NCBI RefSeq assembly: GCF_900111735.1
Contig: NZ_FOHW01000017.1
Location: forward strand, 1 to 64,000
Origin: Pseudomonas graminis
GTDB taxonomy: Bacteria; Pseudomonadota; Gammaproteobacteria; Pseudomonadales; Pseudomonadaceae
Length of the DNA: 64,000 bases
Direction: 5' to 3'
Shown: piece after piece, positions 54,494 to 63,281 of the stretch
How positions within the stretch are numbered: position 1 is the stretch's first letter
Layout of the letters: each line of letters opens with the position of its first letter
Program-made: the position numbers and the translations under genes
The notes under the pieces: generated by a model
What the model was told of the DNA's origin: nothing
The model's input: the letters and a program-made list of their open reading frames with translations, nothing else
Databases searched by the model: none

Positions 54494-55285
54494 ATGAACC
54501 TGAATGAACCCCGCGATCTGGCGCCGTTGCTCGAAGCGTTTCTCCTCGCCTCCGGAAAACCACAGTCCCTGGAGCGTCTCTACGAGCTGTTCGAAGAGGG
54601 CGAACGGCCCGAACCGCCGGTGTTCAAAAAGGCGCTGACGTTGCTGGGCAAGTCCTGCGACAACCGCGCCTTCGAACTGAAAGAAGTCGCCACCGGCTAT
54701 CGCTTGCAGATCCGCGAGAAGTTCGCGCCCTGGGTCGGGCGCCTGTGGGAAGAACGGCCCCAGCGTTATTCACGGGCTCTTCTGGAAACCATGGCGCTGA
54801 TCGCCTATCGCCAGCCGATTACCCGGGGCGAAATCGAAGACGTGCGCGGCGTGGCGGTCAACAGCAACATCGTCAAGACCCTGATGGAACGTGAATGGAT
54901 CAGGATCGTTGGCTACCGCGACGTGCCCGGCAAGCCCGCGATGTTCGCCACCACCAAAGCCTTTCTTGACCACTTCAACCTGAAGAACCTCGACGAACTG
55001 CCGCCACTGGCCGACCTGCGCGAGATGGAAACCGAGCCGGTGCTGGAATTCGACGACGCGCCGGTGCCCGCGCACTTGCAGGCGTTGGCCGACGCCAGCC
55101 TGGAAGTTGATCCCGACGCAGAGCCTGAGGCGCCCCGGGATGAGACCAGCTTCCGGAGCCTGCTGGCCGAGCTGGATACGATGGAGCAGGGCCTGAAAAC
55201 AGACTTCGACGATTTATTGCTCGATGAGGCCGATAAAGAGTCTGAATTGGAAGAACCGCCGCAGGACGATGAAGATCCGCGGTGA
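54494..55285 (+). CDS. scpB: Segregation and condensation protein B
   Basis: 263 residues with tandem winged helices (LEAFLLASGKPQSLERLYELF, ETMALIAYRQPITRGEIEDVRGVAVN, TTKAFLDHFNL). It dimerises and binds ScpA to regulate SMC. A C-terminal acidic, low-complexity tail of about 75 residues ends EEPPQDDEDPR, longer than in Bacillus. Starts 17 bases after scpA. Confidence 0.94.
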   Translation: MNLNEPRDLAPLLEAFLLASGKPQSLERLYELFEEGERPEPPVFKKALTLLGKSCDNRAFELKEVATGYRLQIREKFAPWVGRLWEERPQRYSRALLETMALIAYRQPITRGEIEDVRGVAVNSNIVKTLMEREWIRIVGYRDVPGKPAMFATTKAFLDHFNLKNLDELPPLADLREMETEPVLEFDDAPVPAHLQALADASLEVDPDAEPEAPRDETSFRSLLAELDTMEQGLKTDFDDLLLDEADKESELEEPPQDDEDPR

Positions 55286-55339
55286 CGAACGCTGTGGCAG
55301 GACGATGCGCAGCGCCCAATTCCTCATTCAGGCGAACCC

Positions 55340-55534
55340 ATGAGCACCAAGAATCCCTGCATCAGCCTCTGCAAGTTCGACGATGATATTTGCCTGGGCT
55401 GTGGTCGCAGCAAGCGCGAGATCAAATCCTGGAAGAAGATGGAGAAGGACGAAAAGCGATCGGTGCTCGCCGAGTCGGCCTTGCGGTTGATCAAGCTGAA
55501 GGGCGCCAGTCGGCGGAAAAAGAAGTCAGCCTGA
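55340..55534 (+). CDS. DUF1289 family protein
   Basis: 64 residues with the DUF1289 cysteine pattern C-x3-C and C-x2-C (NPCISLCKFD, ICLGCGRS), a likely small zinc or Fe-S site. Basic C-terminus (SRRKKKSA). Function unknown; commonly found near scpB in pseudomonads. Good spacing after GGCGAACCC is not obvious, so translation efficiency is unclear. Confidence 0.9.
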   Translation: MSTKNPCISLCKFDDDICLGCGRSKREIKSWKKMEKDEKRSVLAESALRLIKLKGASRRKKKSA

Positions 55535-55741
55535 TTTTTTCATCTAGTCTCTGATGCGCAACGCGCGTCAGACGCGTATGATTCGCGACCTTTTGGCGAT
55601 CCACACGCGCCAGGGATTTCAGTTTTCTGCCCGTTCCGCCTCAGAATTGTTCTGATCCGGAGCCGCTTTCGTCCAGAGAGCCGGGCCACAGGCCATGCCC
55701 ACTCGCGCATGCCCTGATTCGACACACCGGGAGGTGCCCAG

Positions 55742-56989
55742 ATGAGTGAACAAGACAAGCAAGACAAAGAGATCGGCCCAGCAGGCGAAAAACTGCAGAA
55801 GGTTCTGGCGCGCATTGGCGTCGGTTCCCGTCGCGACGTTGAAGCCTGGATCGGCGAAGGCCGCATCAAGGTCAACGGCGTTCAGGCCACTCTCGGTCAG
55901 CGCGTCGATCTGCATGACGCCATTACGGTCGACGGTCGCGTGATCCGCCGCGAAGAAGCCGCCGAAACCGTTCGCCGCGTCGTCATGTACAACAAGCCAG
56001 ACGGTGAAATCTGCACCCGTGACGACCCTGAAGGCCGTCCGACCGTATTTGATCGCCTGCCGCGCCCGAAAGAAGGCCGCTGGATCAACATCGGTCGTCT
56101 GGACATCAACACCACTGGCTTGCTGATGTTCACCACCGACGGTGAACTGGCCAACCGCCTGATGCACCCCTCGTTCGAAATGGACCGCGAGTACGCCGTG
56201 CGCGTCCGTGGCGAAGTCGACGACGACATGCTGGCGCGGCTGAAGGCTGGCGTGGTGCTGGAAGACGGCCCGGCGCGTTTCACCGACATTCAGCAGGCGC
56301 CGGGTGGCGAAGGTTTCAACCACTGGTACCACTGCGTGGTCATGGAAGGCCGCAACCGTGAAGTTCGCCGGTTGTGGGAATCCCAGGGCCTGGTGGTCAG
56401 CCGCCTGAAGCGCGTGCGTTTCGGTCCGGTGTTCCTCAATTCCGACCTGCCGATGGGTCGCTGGCGCGAAATGAGTCAGCAGGAAGTCGACATCCTCAGC
56501 GCCGAGGTCGGCCTTACGCCGGTCGCGATGCCGCAGATGAATGCCAAGACCAAGGACAAGCTGGAGCGCCTGCAGCGCCAGTCCTCCCGTCCGCTGGGCA
56601 AGGGCGAGCGTGTGCGTCAGGTTCGTCCAGCCAAGGATGCGGTGTCCCCGGATCGTCCAGCCCGCGAGCCGCGTCTGGCTGACGGCGAGCGCCCGGCGCG
56701 CAAGCCTGCGGAAAGCGGCCGTCCGGCGCGCACCCCGCGCCCGGCCATTGGTGGCCGTGGCGACACTGCCCGTGGCGGCAATCCACGTGGCGACAGCGCC
56801 CGTAGCGAAAACGGTCGCGGCACGCCGGTCGCGGAACGCCCAAGCGACATGAACAAGCGTCCGGCCAAGCCGAAGCCTTCGCGTCCCGGCATCGGTCTGG
56901 TGGACGACAAGACCCCGTCCGGCAAACGTCGCGGTCCGCCAAGCGGCTCCGGTCAGCGTCCAGGCTTTGGTCGTCGCAAGCCAGAGTAA
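55742..56989 (+). CDS. rluB: 23S rRNA pseudouridine(2605) synthase RluB
   Basis: 415 residues. N-terminal S4 RNA-binding domain (KLQKVLARIGVGSRRDVEAWI), then the RsuA/RluB catalytic domain with GRLDINTTGLL (catalytic Asp) and EGRNREVRRLWESQG. After about residue 275 a basic Arg/Pro-rich tail of about 140 residues is probably disordered and may assist ribosome binding. A strong terminator follows. ATG 55742 is preceded by GGGAGG. Confidence 0.93.
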   Translation: MSEQDKQDKEIGPAGEKLQKVLARIGVGSRRDVEAWIGEGRIKVNGVQATLGQRVDLHDAITVDGRVIRREEAAETVRRVVMYNKPDGEICTRDDPEGRPTVFDRLPRPKEGRWINIGRLDINTTGLLMFTTDGELANRLMHPSFEMDREYAVRVRGEVDDDMLARLKAGVVLEDGPARFTDIQQAPGGEGFNHWYHCVVMEGRNREVRRLWESQGLVVSRLKRVRFGPVFLNSDLPMGRWREMSQQEVDILSAEVGLTPVAMPQMNAKTKDKLERLQRQSSRPLGKGERVRQVRPAKDAVSPDRPAREPRLADGERPARKPAESGRPARTPRPAIGGRGDTARGGNPRGDSARSENGRGTPVAERPSDMNKRPAKPKPSRPGIGLVDDKTPSGKRRGPPSGSGQRPGFGRRKPE

Positions 56990-57027
56990 CGTTGTGAAGC
57001 GGTGAAAGCGGTCTGCACTACGAAAAA

Positions 57028-57058
57028 CGCCAGTCGAGAGACTGGCTTTTTTTTTTTG
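57028..57058 (+). terminator. Rho-independent terminator after rluB
   Basis: GCCAGTC-GAGA-GACTGGC followed by eleven Ts, 40 bases after the stop codon. Confidence 0.97.
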
Positions 57059-57070
57059 CGCGCTTACGGG

Positions 57071-58039
57071 TCAGACGACGTAGGCGTTACCGTCAAACAC
57101 CACGCGCTTGTCCACGGCCAGTGATCCGCCGTTGAAAATCAGGTCCATGTGATGGCTGCCCTTGGCACCGCCGCCCAAGCCCAGATGCAGTCCGCAATGG
57201 CGCTCTTCGAAACCTGCGTTGCGCGCGTACAGCTGACTGACACCTTCGTTGGTGCCGATCCCCAGTTCTTCGATGCGCCGGTTCGAGGGATTCGCGTCCA
57301 GGTATTTGTTGAAGTCGTGCTCCAGCCCCGGTATGTCAGTGGCAATGCGCGTCACAACGGAGTTCTCGATCCACAATTCCAGTGGCGACTCGATGATTCC
57401 GTACTTGCGTGCGAAAGGAATGGTACTGAGAAACGTGCCGATGAACCTTACATGGCCGTTGATGGATTCGCTGTGGGTGGCGATCTCACCGGGTGCCAGG
57501 TCGTAGTTGCCGACGCCGTTGATGTTGGTCCACTTCTTCAGTTCGCGCAGTGGGGCCTCGAAGTAGGAGCCGTGGGCGTCGCTGAAGCTGAGGGTTTCGC
57601 CCTGGTTCATGGTGTCGATGAGTGCAGCATTAAGCTGCGCGATACGCTCGGGCTCAACGCTGAACGTGTCGTAGAAATAGTCGCCGTAATCCTTGAACAG
57701 CAAAGACTTCTTCCACTGCGCCGACATCACCTCCTGCAACTGGCGAATGAACGGCGGTCCTTCCGCGCGAGGATTGGGCAGCGTTGAGGAATCGTAGAAC
57801 AGAACGAAGAGATCGGAATCGGTGATGGCTTCTGTCAGTTCGTTTATAGGGGACGTGTCCAGCGGCAGAGTGCTGAACCGGAAGAAATCCCGCGCCGTCG
57901 AGCTTTCGATAATGCCGTCGACGATGCTGCGGTATTCCGGTGTAGGGGCCAGTAGTACTTGGGGAGTGGTCATGCCGGTAACGGCGGGGTGGCGTTGCAG
58001 GTAATACAGGAAATGTTCGATGGCGCTGCTGTTATCCAT
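57071..58039 (-). CDS. M29-type metallopeptidase linked to a small peptide gene
   Basis: 322 residues with the C-terminal pattern of M29 aminopeptidases: NYDLAPGEIATHS (Glu185), RRIEELGIGTNEG (Glu257/258), FEERHCGLHLGLGGGAKGSHHMDL (Glu279, His285, His296/297, Asp299). These fit the metal-ligand Glu/Glu/His/Asp set. The N-terminal half (1-170) differs from typical M29 enzymes. ATG 58039 has GGAG seven bases upstream. It follows the 45-residue peptide gene by 69 bases in the same orientation and nothing else is in the unit. It may process or degrade that peptide; unproven. Alternative: a free dipeptide/leucyl aminopeptidase. Confidence 0.82.
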   Translation of the reverse strand: MDNSSAIEHFLYYLQRHPAVTGMTTPQVLLAPTPEYRSIVDGIIESSTARDFFRFSTLPLDTSPINELTEAITDSDLFVLFYDSSTLPNPRAEGPPFIRQLQEVMSAQWKKSLLFKDYGDYFYDTFSVEPERIAQLNAALIDTMNQGETLSFSDAHGSYFEAPLRELKKWTNINGVGNYDLAPGEIATHSESINGHVRFIGTFLSTIPFARKYGIIESPLELWIENSVVTRIATDIPGLEHDFNKYLDANPSNRRIEELGIGTNEGVSQLYARNAGFEERHCGLHLGLGGGAKGSHHMDLIFNGGSLAVDKRVVFDGNAYVV

Positions 58040-58108
58040 AGTGCGCTCCACTGCGAATGCTTAAAACAAGAGGGCGAACGCGTTAGCCACGCTCGCCCTT
58101 CAGCTGTT

Positions 58109-58246
58109 TTAGAACGGCCACATCGCGGTGCCAAACGGCACAACGGCGTCAGCCTGCATCATTTCCACAGCGGCATCATGAGTCGGTGCTTCAAACCAAT
58201 CGTCCAATTGCAGTTCTTCTTCCAGAGCCAGTTCAACTGTTTGCAT
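58109..58246 (-). CDS. 45-residue acidic peptide (candidate precursor peptide)
   Basis: A 45-residue protein with a strong ribosome-binding site (AGGAG nine bases before ATG 58246). The N-terminal two-thirds is very acidic (VELALEEELQLDDWFEAP), like leader peptides of ribosomally made natural products; the C-terminus is hydrophobic and ends PFGTAMWPF. No cysteine is present, so it is not a lanthipeptide or sactipeptide. It is followed by the M29-type peptidase gene. No modifying enzyme is adjacent. Family not recognised. Confidence 0.75.
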   Translation of the reverse strand: MQTVELALEEELQLDDWFEAPTHDAAVEMMQADAVVPFGTAMWPF

Positions 58247-58523
58247 AGGTGAATCTCCTGAGAATGACGTACTTGCCGAATGCAGCGAGGACGAAAGGCC
58301 TGAGCCGTGGGTCCTCGTCATGGAAGCACACTGACCTTCGTGGCCAGCAAGCACTTAAAAAACTAGTGCAATAGTCAGACTGTTGCAAAGTAAAAATCGA
58401 CCGACAAATGCTGGCATTTCGCCGGAATTATTGAAACTTGCAGCGAAAACAACGTTAGGGAGCTTTCGATTTCGGAGAATTATTTTTGCGACAGAATTGT
58501 GTCGGGTCTGGAGGTGGCGACAG
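58247..58523 (-). promoter_or_regulatory. Promoter region of the peptide cassette
   Basis: AT-rich (58340-58500) relative to its surroundings and without any gene. TTGCAA and TAGTTT, 17 bases apart on the minus strand (about 58387 to 58360), are a possible -35/-10 pair overlapping the palindrome listed separately. Confidence 0.4.
58367..58387. promoter_or_regulatory. Near-perfect 21-bp palindrome (candidate operator)
   Basis: Arms TGCAATAGTC (58367-58376) and GACTGTTGCA (58378-58387) around a central A match at nine of ten positions. It lies 120 bases upstream of the peptide start codon and overlaps a possible promoter. Odd centre and length suit a TetR/GntR/LysR-type operator. No regulator gene is adjacent. 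Confidence 0.55.
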
Positions 58524-58590
58524 CTTCCCGGCTGAAGCCGGTCCTACAGAAGCGTCATGCACATCCTGTGGGACCGGCTTCAGCCGGGAA
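58524..58590. repeat. REP pair
   Basis: TTCCCGGCTGAAGCCGGTCC faces GGGACCGGCTTCAGCCGGGA across 20 bases. It separates the peptide cassette from aroP. The following 58591-58766 carries the aroP promoter region only. Confidence 0.88.
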
Positions 58591-58766
58591 TTATTTCGCC
58601 GCCAAACGACATGTGAGCGGTGTACAATGCGCGCCCGTTTTTTTCTGTGATCCGCCGGCGTATGGACGCCAAGCCCTCGGGGTTACCCACTCCGTTTCCC
58701 TCCGCCGCGTCATGAGCGCGTCGGGTTCGATTCCGTCACAGACAAGCGCGCCAAGGTGGTTTGCCA

Positions 58767-60191
58767 ATGAGTGAAAACATGTCCCATTCGGGTGACTTGA
58801 AGCGTGGTCTGAAGAACCGTCACATCCAGTTGATCGCCCTCGGTGGCGCGATCGGCACGGGGCTGTTCCTGGGCTCGGCAGGGGTGCTGAAGTCCGCTGG
58901 CCCGTCGATGATCCTTGGCTACGCCGTCTGCGGCTTCATCGCCTTCATGATCATGCGCCAGCTGGGCGAAATGATCGTCGAAGAGCCGGTGGCCGGATCG
59001 TTCAGCCATTTCGCCCACAACTACTGGGGCGGCTTTGCCGGCTTTCTGTCGGGCTGGAACTGCTGGGTCCTGTACATTCTGGTGGGCATGTCCGAACTGA
59101 CCGCCGTGGGCAAATACATTCAGTACTGGTGGCCTGAAGTCCCGGCCTGGGCGTCGGCAGCGGTGTTCTTCGTGATGATCAACGTCATCAACCTGGCCAA
59201 CGTGAAAGTCTTCGGCGAGGCTGAGTTCTGGTTCGCGATCATCAAGGTCGTGGCGATTCTGGGGATGATTGCCCTGGGCAGTTATCTGCTGGTCAGCGGC
59301 GAGGGTGGCCCGCAAGCGTCGGTGAGCAACCTGTGGGATCGGGGCGGGTTTTTCCCCCATGGTGTCAGCGGGCTGGTCATGGCGCTGGCGTTCATCATGT
59401 TCTCGTTCGGCGGCCTTGAGATGCTCGGTTTCACCGCAGCCGAGGCCGATCAGCCGCGGACCATCATTCCCAAGGCGATCAACCAGGTCATCTACCGGAT
59501 TCTGATTTTCTACATCGGCTCGCTGGTGGTGCTGCTGTCGCTGACGCCGTGGGATGCCTTGCTGATTGACCTCAACGCGTCCGGCGATGCCTACAGCGGC
59601 AGCCCGTTCGTGCATGTGTTCTCGATGCTGGGCAGCACGACGGCGGCTCACATCCTCAACTTCGTCGTGCTGACGGCGGCCTTGTCGGTCTACAACAGCG
59701 GCACTTATTGCAACGCGCGCATGCTGTTTGGCATGGCCGAGCAGGGCGATGCGCCGCAGTCACTGGCGCGGGTCGACAGTCGGGGCGTTCCGGTGCGGGC
59801 GATTCTGGTGTCGGCGGCGGTGACGCTGATTGCCGTGCTGCTCAACTACCTGATGCCGCAAAACGCCCTTGAGCTGCTGATGTCGCTGGTGGTCGCCACC
59901 CTGGTGATCAACTGGGCGATGATCAGCTATTCGCACCTCAAGTTCCGTGAACACCTGAACCGCGTCGGCCAGGAGCCGCTGTTCAAGGCGCTGTGGTACC
60001 CGTACGGCAACTACGTCTGCCTGGCGTTTGTGGTGCTGATTCTGGCGATCATGCTGATGATTCCGGGCATCCGGATTTCGGTGTACGCGATCCCGGTCTG
60101 GCTGGCGGCGATGTGGGCGTTTTATGTGATCAAGAACAAGCGCCGGGCCAATAGCGAGTCTATGGCCCAGCGGACGTCGATCATCAAATAA
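58767..60191 (+). CDS. aroP: Aromatic amino acid permease AroP
   Basis: 474 residues, APC superfamily, about twelve helices. Very close to enteric AroP throughout ([75 protein letters not shown]). It imports phenylalanine, tyrosine and tryptophan with protons. ATG 58767 ([10 protein letters not shown]) is chosen with AAGGTGG seven bases upstream. An aromatic aminotransferase gene lies nearby at the window end, but is not in the same unit. Confidence 0.87.
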   Translation: MSENMSHSGDLKRGLKNRHIQLIALGGAIGTGLFLGSAGVLKSAGPSMILGYAVCGFIAFMIMRQLGEMIVEEPVAGSFSHFAHNYWGGFAGFLSGWNCWVLYILVGMSELTAVGKYIQYWWPEVPAWASAAVFFVMINVINLANVKVFGEAEFWFAIIKVVAILGMIALGSYLLVSGEGGPQASVSNLWDRGGFFPHGVSGLVMALAFIMFSFGGLEMLGFTAAEADQPRTIIPKAINQVIYRILIFYIGSLVVLLSLTPWDALLIDLNASGDAYSGSPFVHVFSMLGSTTAAHILNFVVLTAALSVYNSGTYCNARMLFGMAEQGDAPQSLARVDSRGVPVRAILVSAAVTLIAVLLNYLMPQNALELLMSLVVATLVINWAMISYSHLKFREHLNRVGQEPLFKALWYPYGNYVCLAFVVLILAIMLMIPGIRISVYAIPVWLAAMWAFYVIKNKRRANSESMAQRTSIIK

Positions 60192-60244
60192 GGCGAGAGC
60201 CGCCGGTGACGTCGCGGCGGCTTCGAACCAGGACACAGATTGCC

Positions 60245-60658
60245 ATGCTGATCATCTCCAACAACATCCACCTGCCGGACAGCGACGTCGAGCTCACCGC
60301 CATCCGTGCCCAGGGGGCGGGTGGTCAGAACGTCAACAAGGTGTCCAGCGCCATGCACCTGCGCTTCGACATCAACGCCTCTTCGCTGCCCCCGTTCTAC
60401 AAGGAACGCCTGCTGGCGCTACGTGACAGCCGGATCACCAGCGACGGCGTGCTGGTCATCAAGGCGCAGCAATACCGGACGCAGGAACAGAACCGTGCGG
60501 ATGCGCTGGAACGCCTGAGCGAGCTGATCATCAGCGCGGGTAAGGTCGAGAAGAAGCGCCGACCGACCAAGCCGACCCTCGGCTCGAAGACCCGCCGGCT
60601 GGAATCAAAAACCAAGCGCGGGTCGATCAAGGCAGGGCGGGGCAAGGTCGATTTTTGA
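60245..60658 (+). CDS. arfB: Alternative ribosome-rescue factor ArfB (YaeJ)
   Basis: 137 residues. GGQ at residues 26-28 ([19 protein letters not shown]) is the peptidyl-tRNA hydrolysis motif of class I release factors. The basic C-terminal tail ([22 protein letters not shown]) enters the empty mRNA channel of stalled ribosomes. The start is ATG 60245. It may be read from aroP (54-bp gap). Confidence 0.95.
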   Translation: MLIISNNIHLPDSDVELTAIRAQGAGGQNVNKVSSAMHLRFDINASSLPPFYKERLLALRDSRITSDGVLVIKAQQYRTQEQNRADALERLSELIISAGKVEKKRRPTKPTLGSKTRRLESKTKRGSIKAGRGKVDF

Positions 60659-60689
60659 CCATCGTGTGGGGGCAAGCTGGCATTAGCCG

Positions 60690-61390
60690 TTGCAGAACCA
60701 CCGCGTTCGCCAGCAAGCCGGCTCCTACGGATTTGCATCCACCCTGGACTCGGGGTTTGACGCCGACCCACTGTAGGAGCGCGCTTGCCCGCGAATGCGG
60801 CGGCTCAAACAACACTACCGTTGCAGACCCACCGCGTTCGCCAGCAAGCCGGCTCCTACGGATTTGCATTCATCCCAGAAATGGAATTAGACGCCGACCC
60901 ACTGTAGGAGCGCGCTTGCCCGCGAATGCGTCGGCTCAAACCACACTGCCGTTGCAGACCCACCCCGTTCGCCAGCAAGCCGGCTCCGATTTGCATGCAC
61001 CCCAAACATGGAATCAGACGCCGACCCACTGTAGGAGCGCGCTTGCCCGCGAATGCGTCGGCTCAAACCACACTGCCGTTGCAGACCCACCCCGTTCGCC
61101 AGCAAGCCGGCTCCGATTTGCATGCACCCCAAACATGGAATCAGACGCCGACCCACTGTAGGAGCGCGCTTGCCCGCGAATGCGGCGGCTCAAACCACAC
61201 TACCGTTGCAGACCCACCGCGTTCGCCAGCAAGCCGGCTCCGGATTTGCATCCACCCTGGACTCGGGGTTTGACGCCGACCCACTGTAGGAGCCGGCTTG
61301 CTGGCGAACGCGTCAGATCAGGCAACGCAATTTCGCTGCCCCAATCAAGTCGCCAGCAAGCCGGCTCTCATCAAACATCACAGCACCGCA
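60690..61390. repeat. Tandem REPIN array, period about 127 bp
   Basis: Unit starts (CGCCGACCCACTGTAGGAGC) fall at 60761, 60892, 61019, 61146 and 61274. Each unit holds two facing REPs: TGTAGGAGCGCGCTTGCCCG and CGTTCGCCAGCAAGCCGGCT. Units 60892-61018 and 61019-61145 are identical by eye over 127 bp. The spacing differs slightly for the outer units (131 and 128). The last unit is degenerate. The reading frames through it are spurious. 61390-61486 has nothing recognisable. Confidence 0.92.
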
Positions 61391-61486
61391 CTTGCATCTG
61401 CAGATAGATGAGCTGTGGCAGCGATACTCCCACAGGGATTGTATTAATAACTGCGCGACGGGGGCTCTACCGCAGTCAAGGCAGCT

Positions 61487-62701
61487 TCACAGCGCAGCCG
61501 GTTTTTCTCGCATCGCCTTCGCATGCTTGTACAGATACACGCTCAGCCCCAGGCCGCTCAGTGAAGCCAGCGCGGCAAACAGGAAGATTGACGCAAAGCC
61601 AAAGCCTGCCGCCACGGCGCCGGCCACCGGCCCGGTAATCCCCAGGGACAGGTCGATGAACAGAGAATAAGCCCCCACGGCCGCACCGCGGCTGGCCGGG
61701 GGCACCAGATTCACCGCCTCAACGCCGAGCGCCGGGAACACGAGCGAGAAGCCGAATCCAGTCAGCGCCGCCCCGGCCAATGCCAGATTCGGGTTGGGCG
61801 CCAGCCACAGCAGCAGCAGCCCCAGCGTCTCCACTGACAGGCAGGCAATCGCCACGCGGAAGCCGCCGATGCGATTGATCAGGTTGCCGAACAGCAGGCG
61901 TGCGCCGATGAAACAGGCGCCGAACAGGCTCAGGCACAGCACTGCATTCGGCCAGGTGTGGCTGGCGTAATACAGCGTGATGAACGTCGCGATGGTGCCG
62001 AAGCCGATCGAACCCAGCGCCAGTCCGGTGCCGTGGGGCAGCACACGACCGAGCACGTGGAGGAAGGGCAAGCGCTCGCCGTGCACCAGCGGCGCCGGTG
62101 TTTTCTTCCAGGCCAGGGAAATCCCCAGCGCCGCCAGCAGCATGACGCTGACGCCCATGCTCCACAGGCCCAACGCATTGACCAGCAACACCCCCACCGG
62201 CGCGCCGATGGCCAAGGCGCCATAGCTGGCGATGCCGTTCCATGAAATCACTTTGGCCGTATTGGCAGCGCCGACGCGGCCGATGCCCCAGCCGATCGAG
62301 CCCGAGCCAACCAGGCTTTCCGCGCTGCCGAGCACCAGCCGACCCACGAACAAGCTGATCAGGCTGACCATCGGCCAGGCGTCGAGCCAGTCGGCAAAGA
62401 GCATGAACACGCCGCTCAACCCGCAGCCGAACAGGCCGACGATCACCGCTTTCTTCGGGCCTCGGGTGTCGATGAAGCGCCCGGCGAAGGGACGGCTGAG
62501 GAGTGTCGCGAGGTATTGCACGCTGATCACCAGCCCGGCCGCCACCGCGCCGAAGCCAAGGTCGGTGTGCACATAACCAGGCAATACGGCCAGCGGGATA
62601 CCGATGTTCAGGTAGCCGATGAAAGTGAAAAGGACGATGGAAACAACCTGCAGCGTGACAGCCATAGGACGTTGAGGGGCAGCGCTCGAAGCGTCTGGCA
62701 T
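61487..62701 (-). CDS. MFS transporter (YfcJ/YhhS-like)
   Basis: 404 residues, twelve helices, close to the UPF0226 YhhS/YfcJ group ([60 protein letters not shown]). Members are arabinose or drug efflux-like proteins with undefined substrates. ATG 62701 is preferred because GTGGA lies nine bases upstream; the in-frame ATG at 62707 is too close to that site. Ends with a basic tail. Confidence 0.88.
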   Translation of the reverse strand: MPDASSAAPQRPMAVTLQVVSIVLFTFIGYLNIGIPLAVLPGYVHTDLGFGAVAAGLVISVQYLATLLSRPFAGRFIDTRGPKKAVIVGLFGCGLSGVFMLFADWLDAWPMVSLISLFVGRLVLGSAESLVGSGSIGWGIGRVGAANTAKVISWNGIASYGALAIGAPVGVLLVNALGLWSMGVSVMLLAALGISLAWKKTPAPLVHGERLPFLHVLGRVLPHGTGLALGSIGFGTIATFITLYYASHTWPNAVLCLSLFGACFIGARLLFGNLINRIGGFRVAIACLSVETLGLLLLWLAPNPNLALAGAALTGFGFSLVFPALGVEAVNLVPPASRGAAVGAYSLFIDLSLGITGPVAGAVAAGFGFASIFLFAALASLSGLGLSVYLYKHAKAMREKPAAL

Positions 62702-62875
62702 GGGCATAGATCCACGGTTACGACGGAAAAGAATAGCGAGGGGGCAATCGGGTTGAAGCGTAGACGCTCGAGTCCGGCCGAGGGCACATGATATCGAGGC
62801 ACGGCACTTCATGGGAGTAGCGGATGGGCGGAGCTGATGTAGGGGGCAAGCAGAGGTGAAGCCTGTCGCAAATGA

Positions 62876-62926
62876 TTCAGCCCTTATGGAAATACACCTT
62901 GAAGACGCTCTTCCGTAGGGGCTGAA
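62876..62926 (-). terminator. Long stem-loop downstream of the 45-residue gene
   Basis: TTCAGCCCTTATGGAA (62876-62891) pairs with TTCCGTAGGGGCTGAA (62911-62926) at 14 of 16 positions around 19 bases. It lies 38 bases past the stop of the small minus-strand gene and before the MFS gene. T-tracts are weak, so it may be a processing or protective hairpin. Confidence 0.5.
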
Positions 62927-62963
62927 AATTTAGCGGCTGAAAAATCAGTGGCTAAACAGGCCT

Positions 62964-63101
62964 TCAGCGCGGGCTTTGGGCTTTGCTGCTGTCGTTGCGT
63001 TTACCGCTGGCTTTCATTTCGATCGGCTGACCGAGTTCCTGGCGGGCTGCTGCACTTTGCTGATTCTGGCTTGGGAAGGGGAAGTTCGGGATTTCATGCA
63101 T
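62964..63101 (-). CDS. 45-residue hydrophilic protein
   Basis: 45 residues, no cysteine, Gln/Ser/Asn-rich middle (SQNQQSAAARQELGQ) and a basic C-terminus (GKRNDSSKAQSPR). GAGGAG lies eight bases before ATG 63101, a near-perfect site that supports real translation. Probably disordered; family not recognised. The remaining intergenic DNA (63102-63281) shows nothing. Confidence 0.65.
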   Translation of the reverse strand: MHEIPNFPFPSQNQQSAAARQELGQPIEMKASGKRNDSSKAQSPR

Positions 63102-63281
63102 ATCGTCGCTCCTCACAAGTGTGTTGCGGCTGAATTGAACAGCGCGTCCTAGAACGCTCAGGGAGGATACAGCAGTACAAATGACAATCAGACTTTTAAA
63201 TGCGGGCCGCTGGTCATGTAGTGGGGATGGGTGCCTACAACATGCGCGCGGCCCTTGAAAAGCGTCGGGCCGGTGAGCGAC

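Noticed and set aside
58650..58745. Possible tRNA from a T-arm-like GGGTTCGATTCC and flanking TCTGTGA/TCACAGA pairing
   Set aside because: No D arm or anticodon arm fits and the T stem does not pair at three positions.
60761..61390. CRISPR-like regular repeats
   Set aside because: The period is about 127 bp, the whole unit repeats without unique spacers, and each unit is a REP pair; no cas genes are near.
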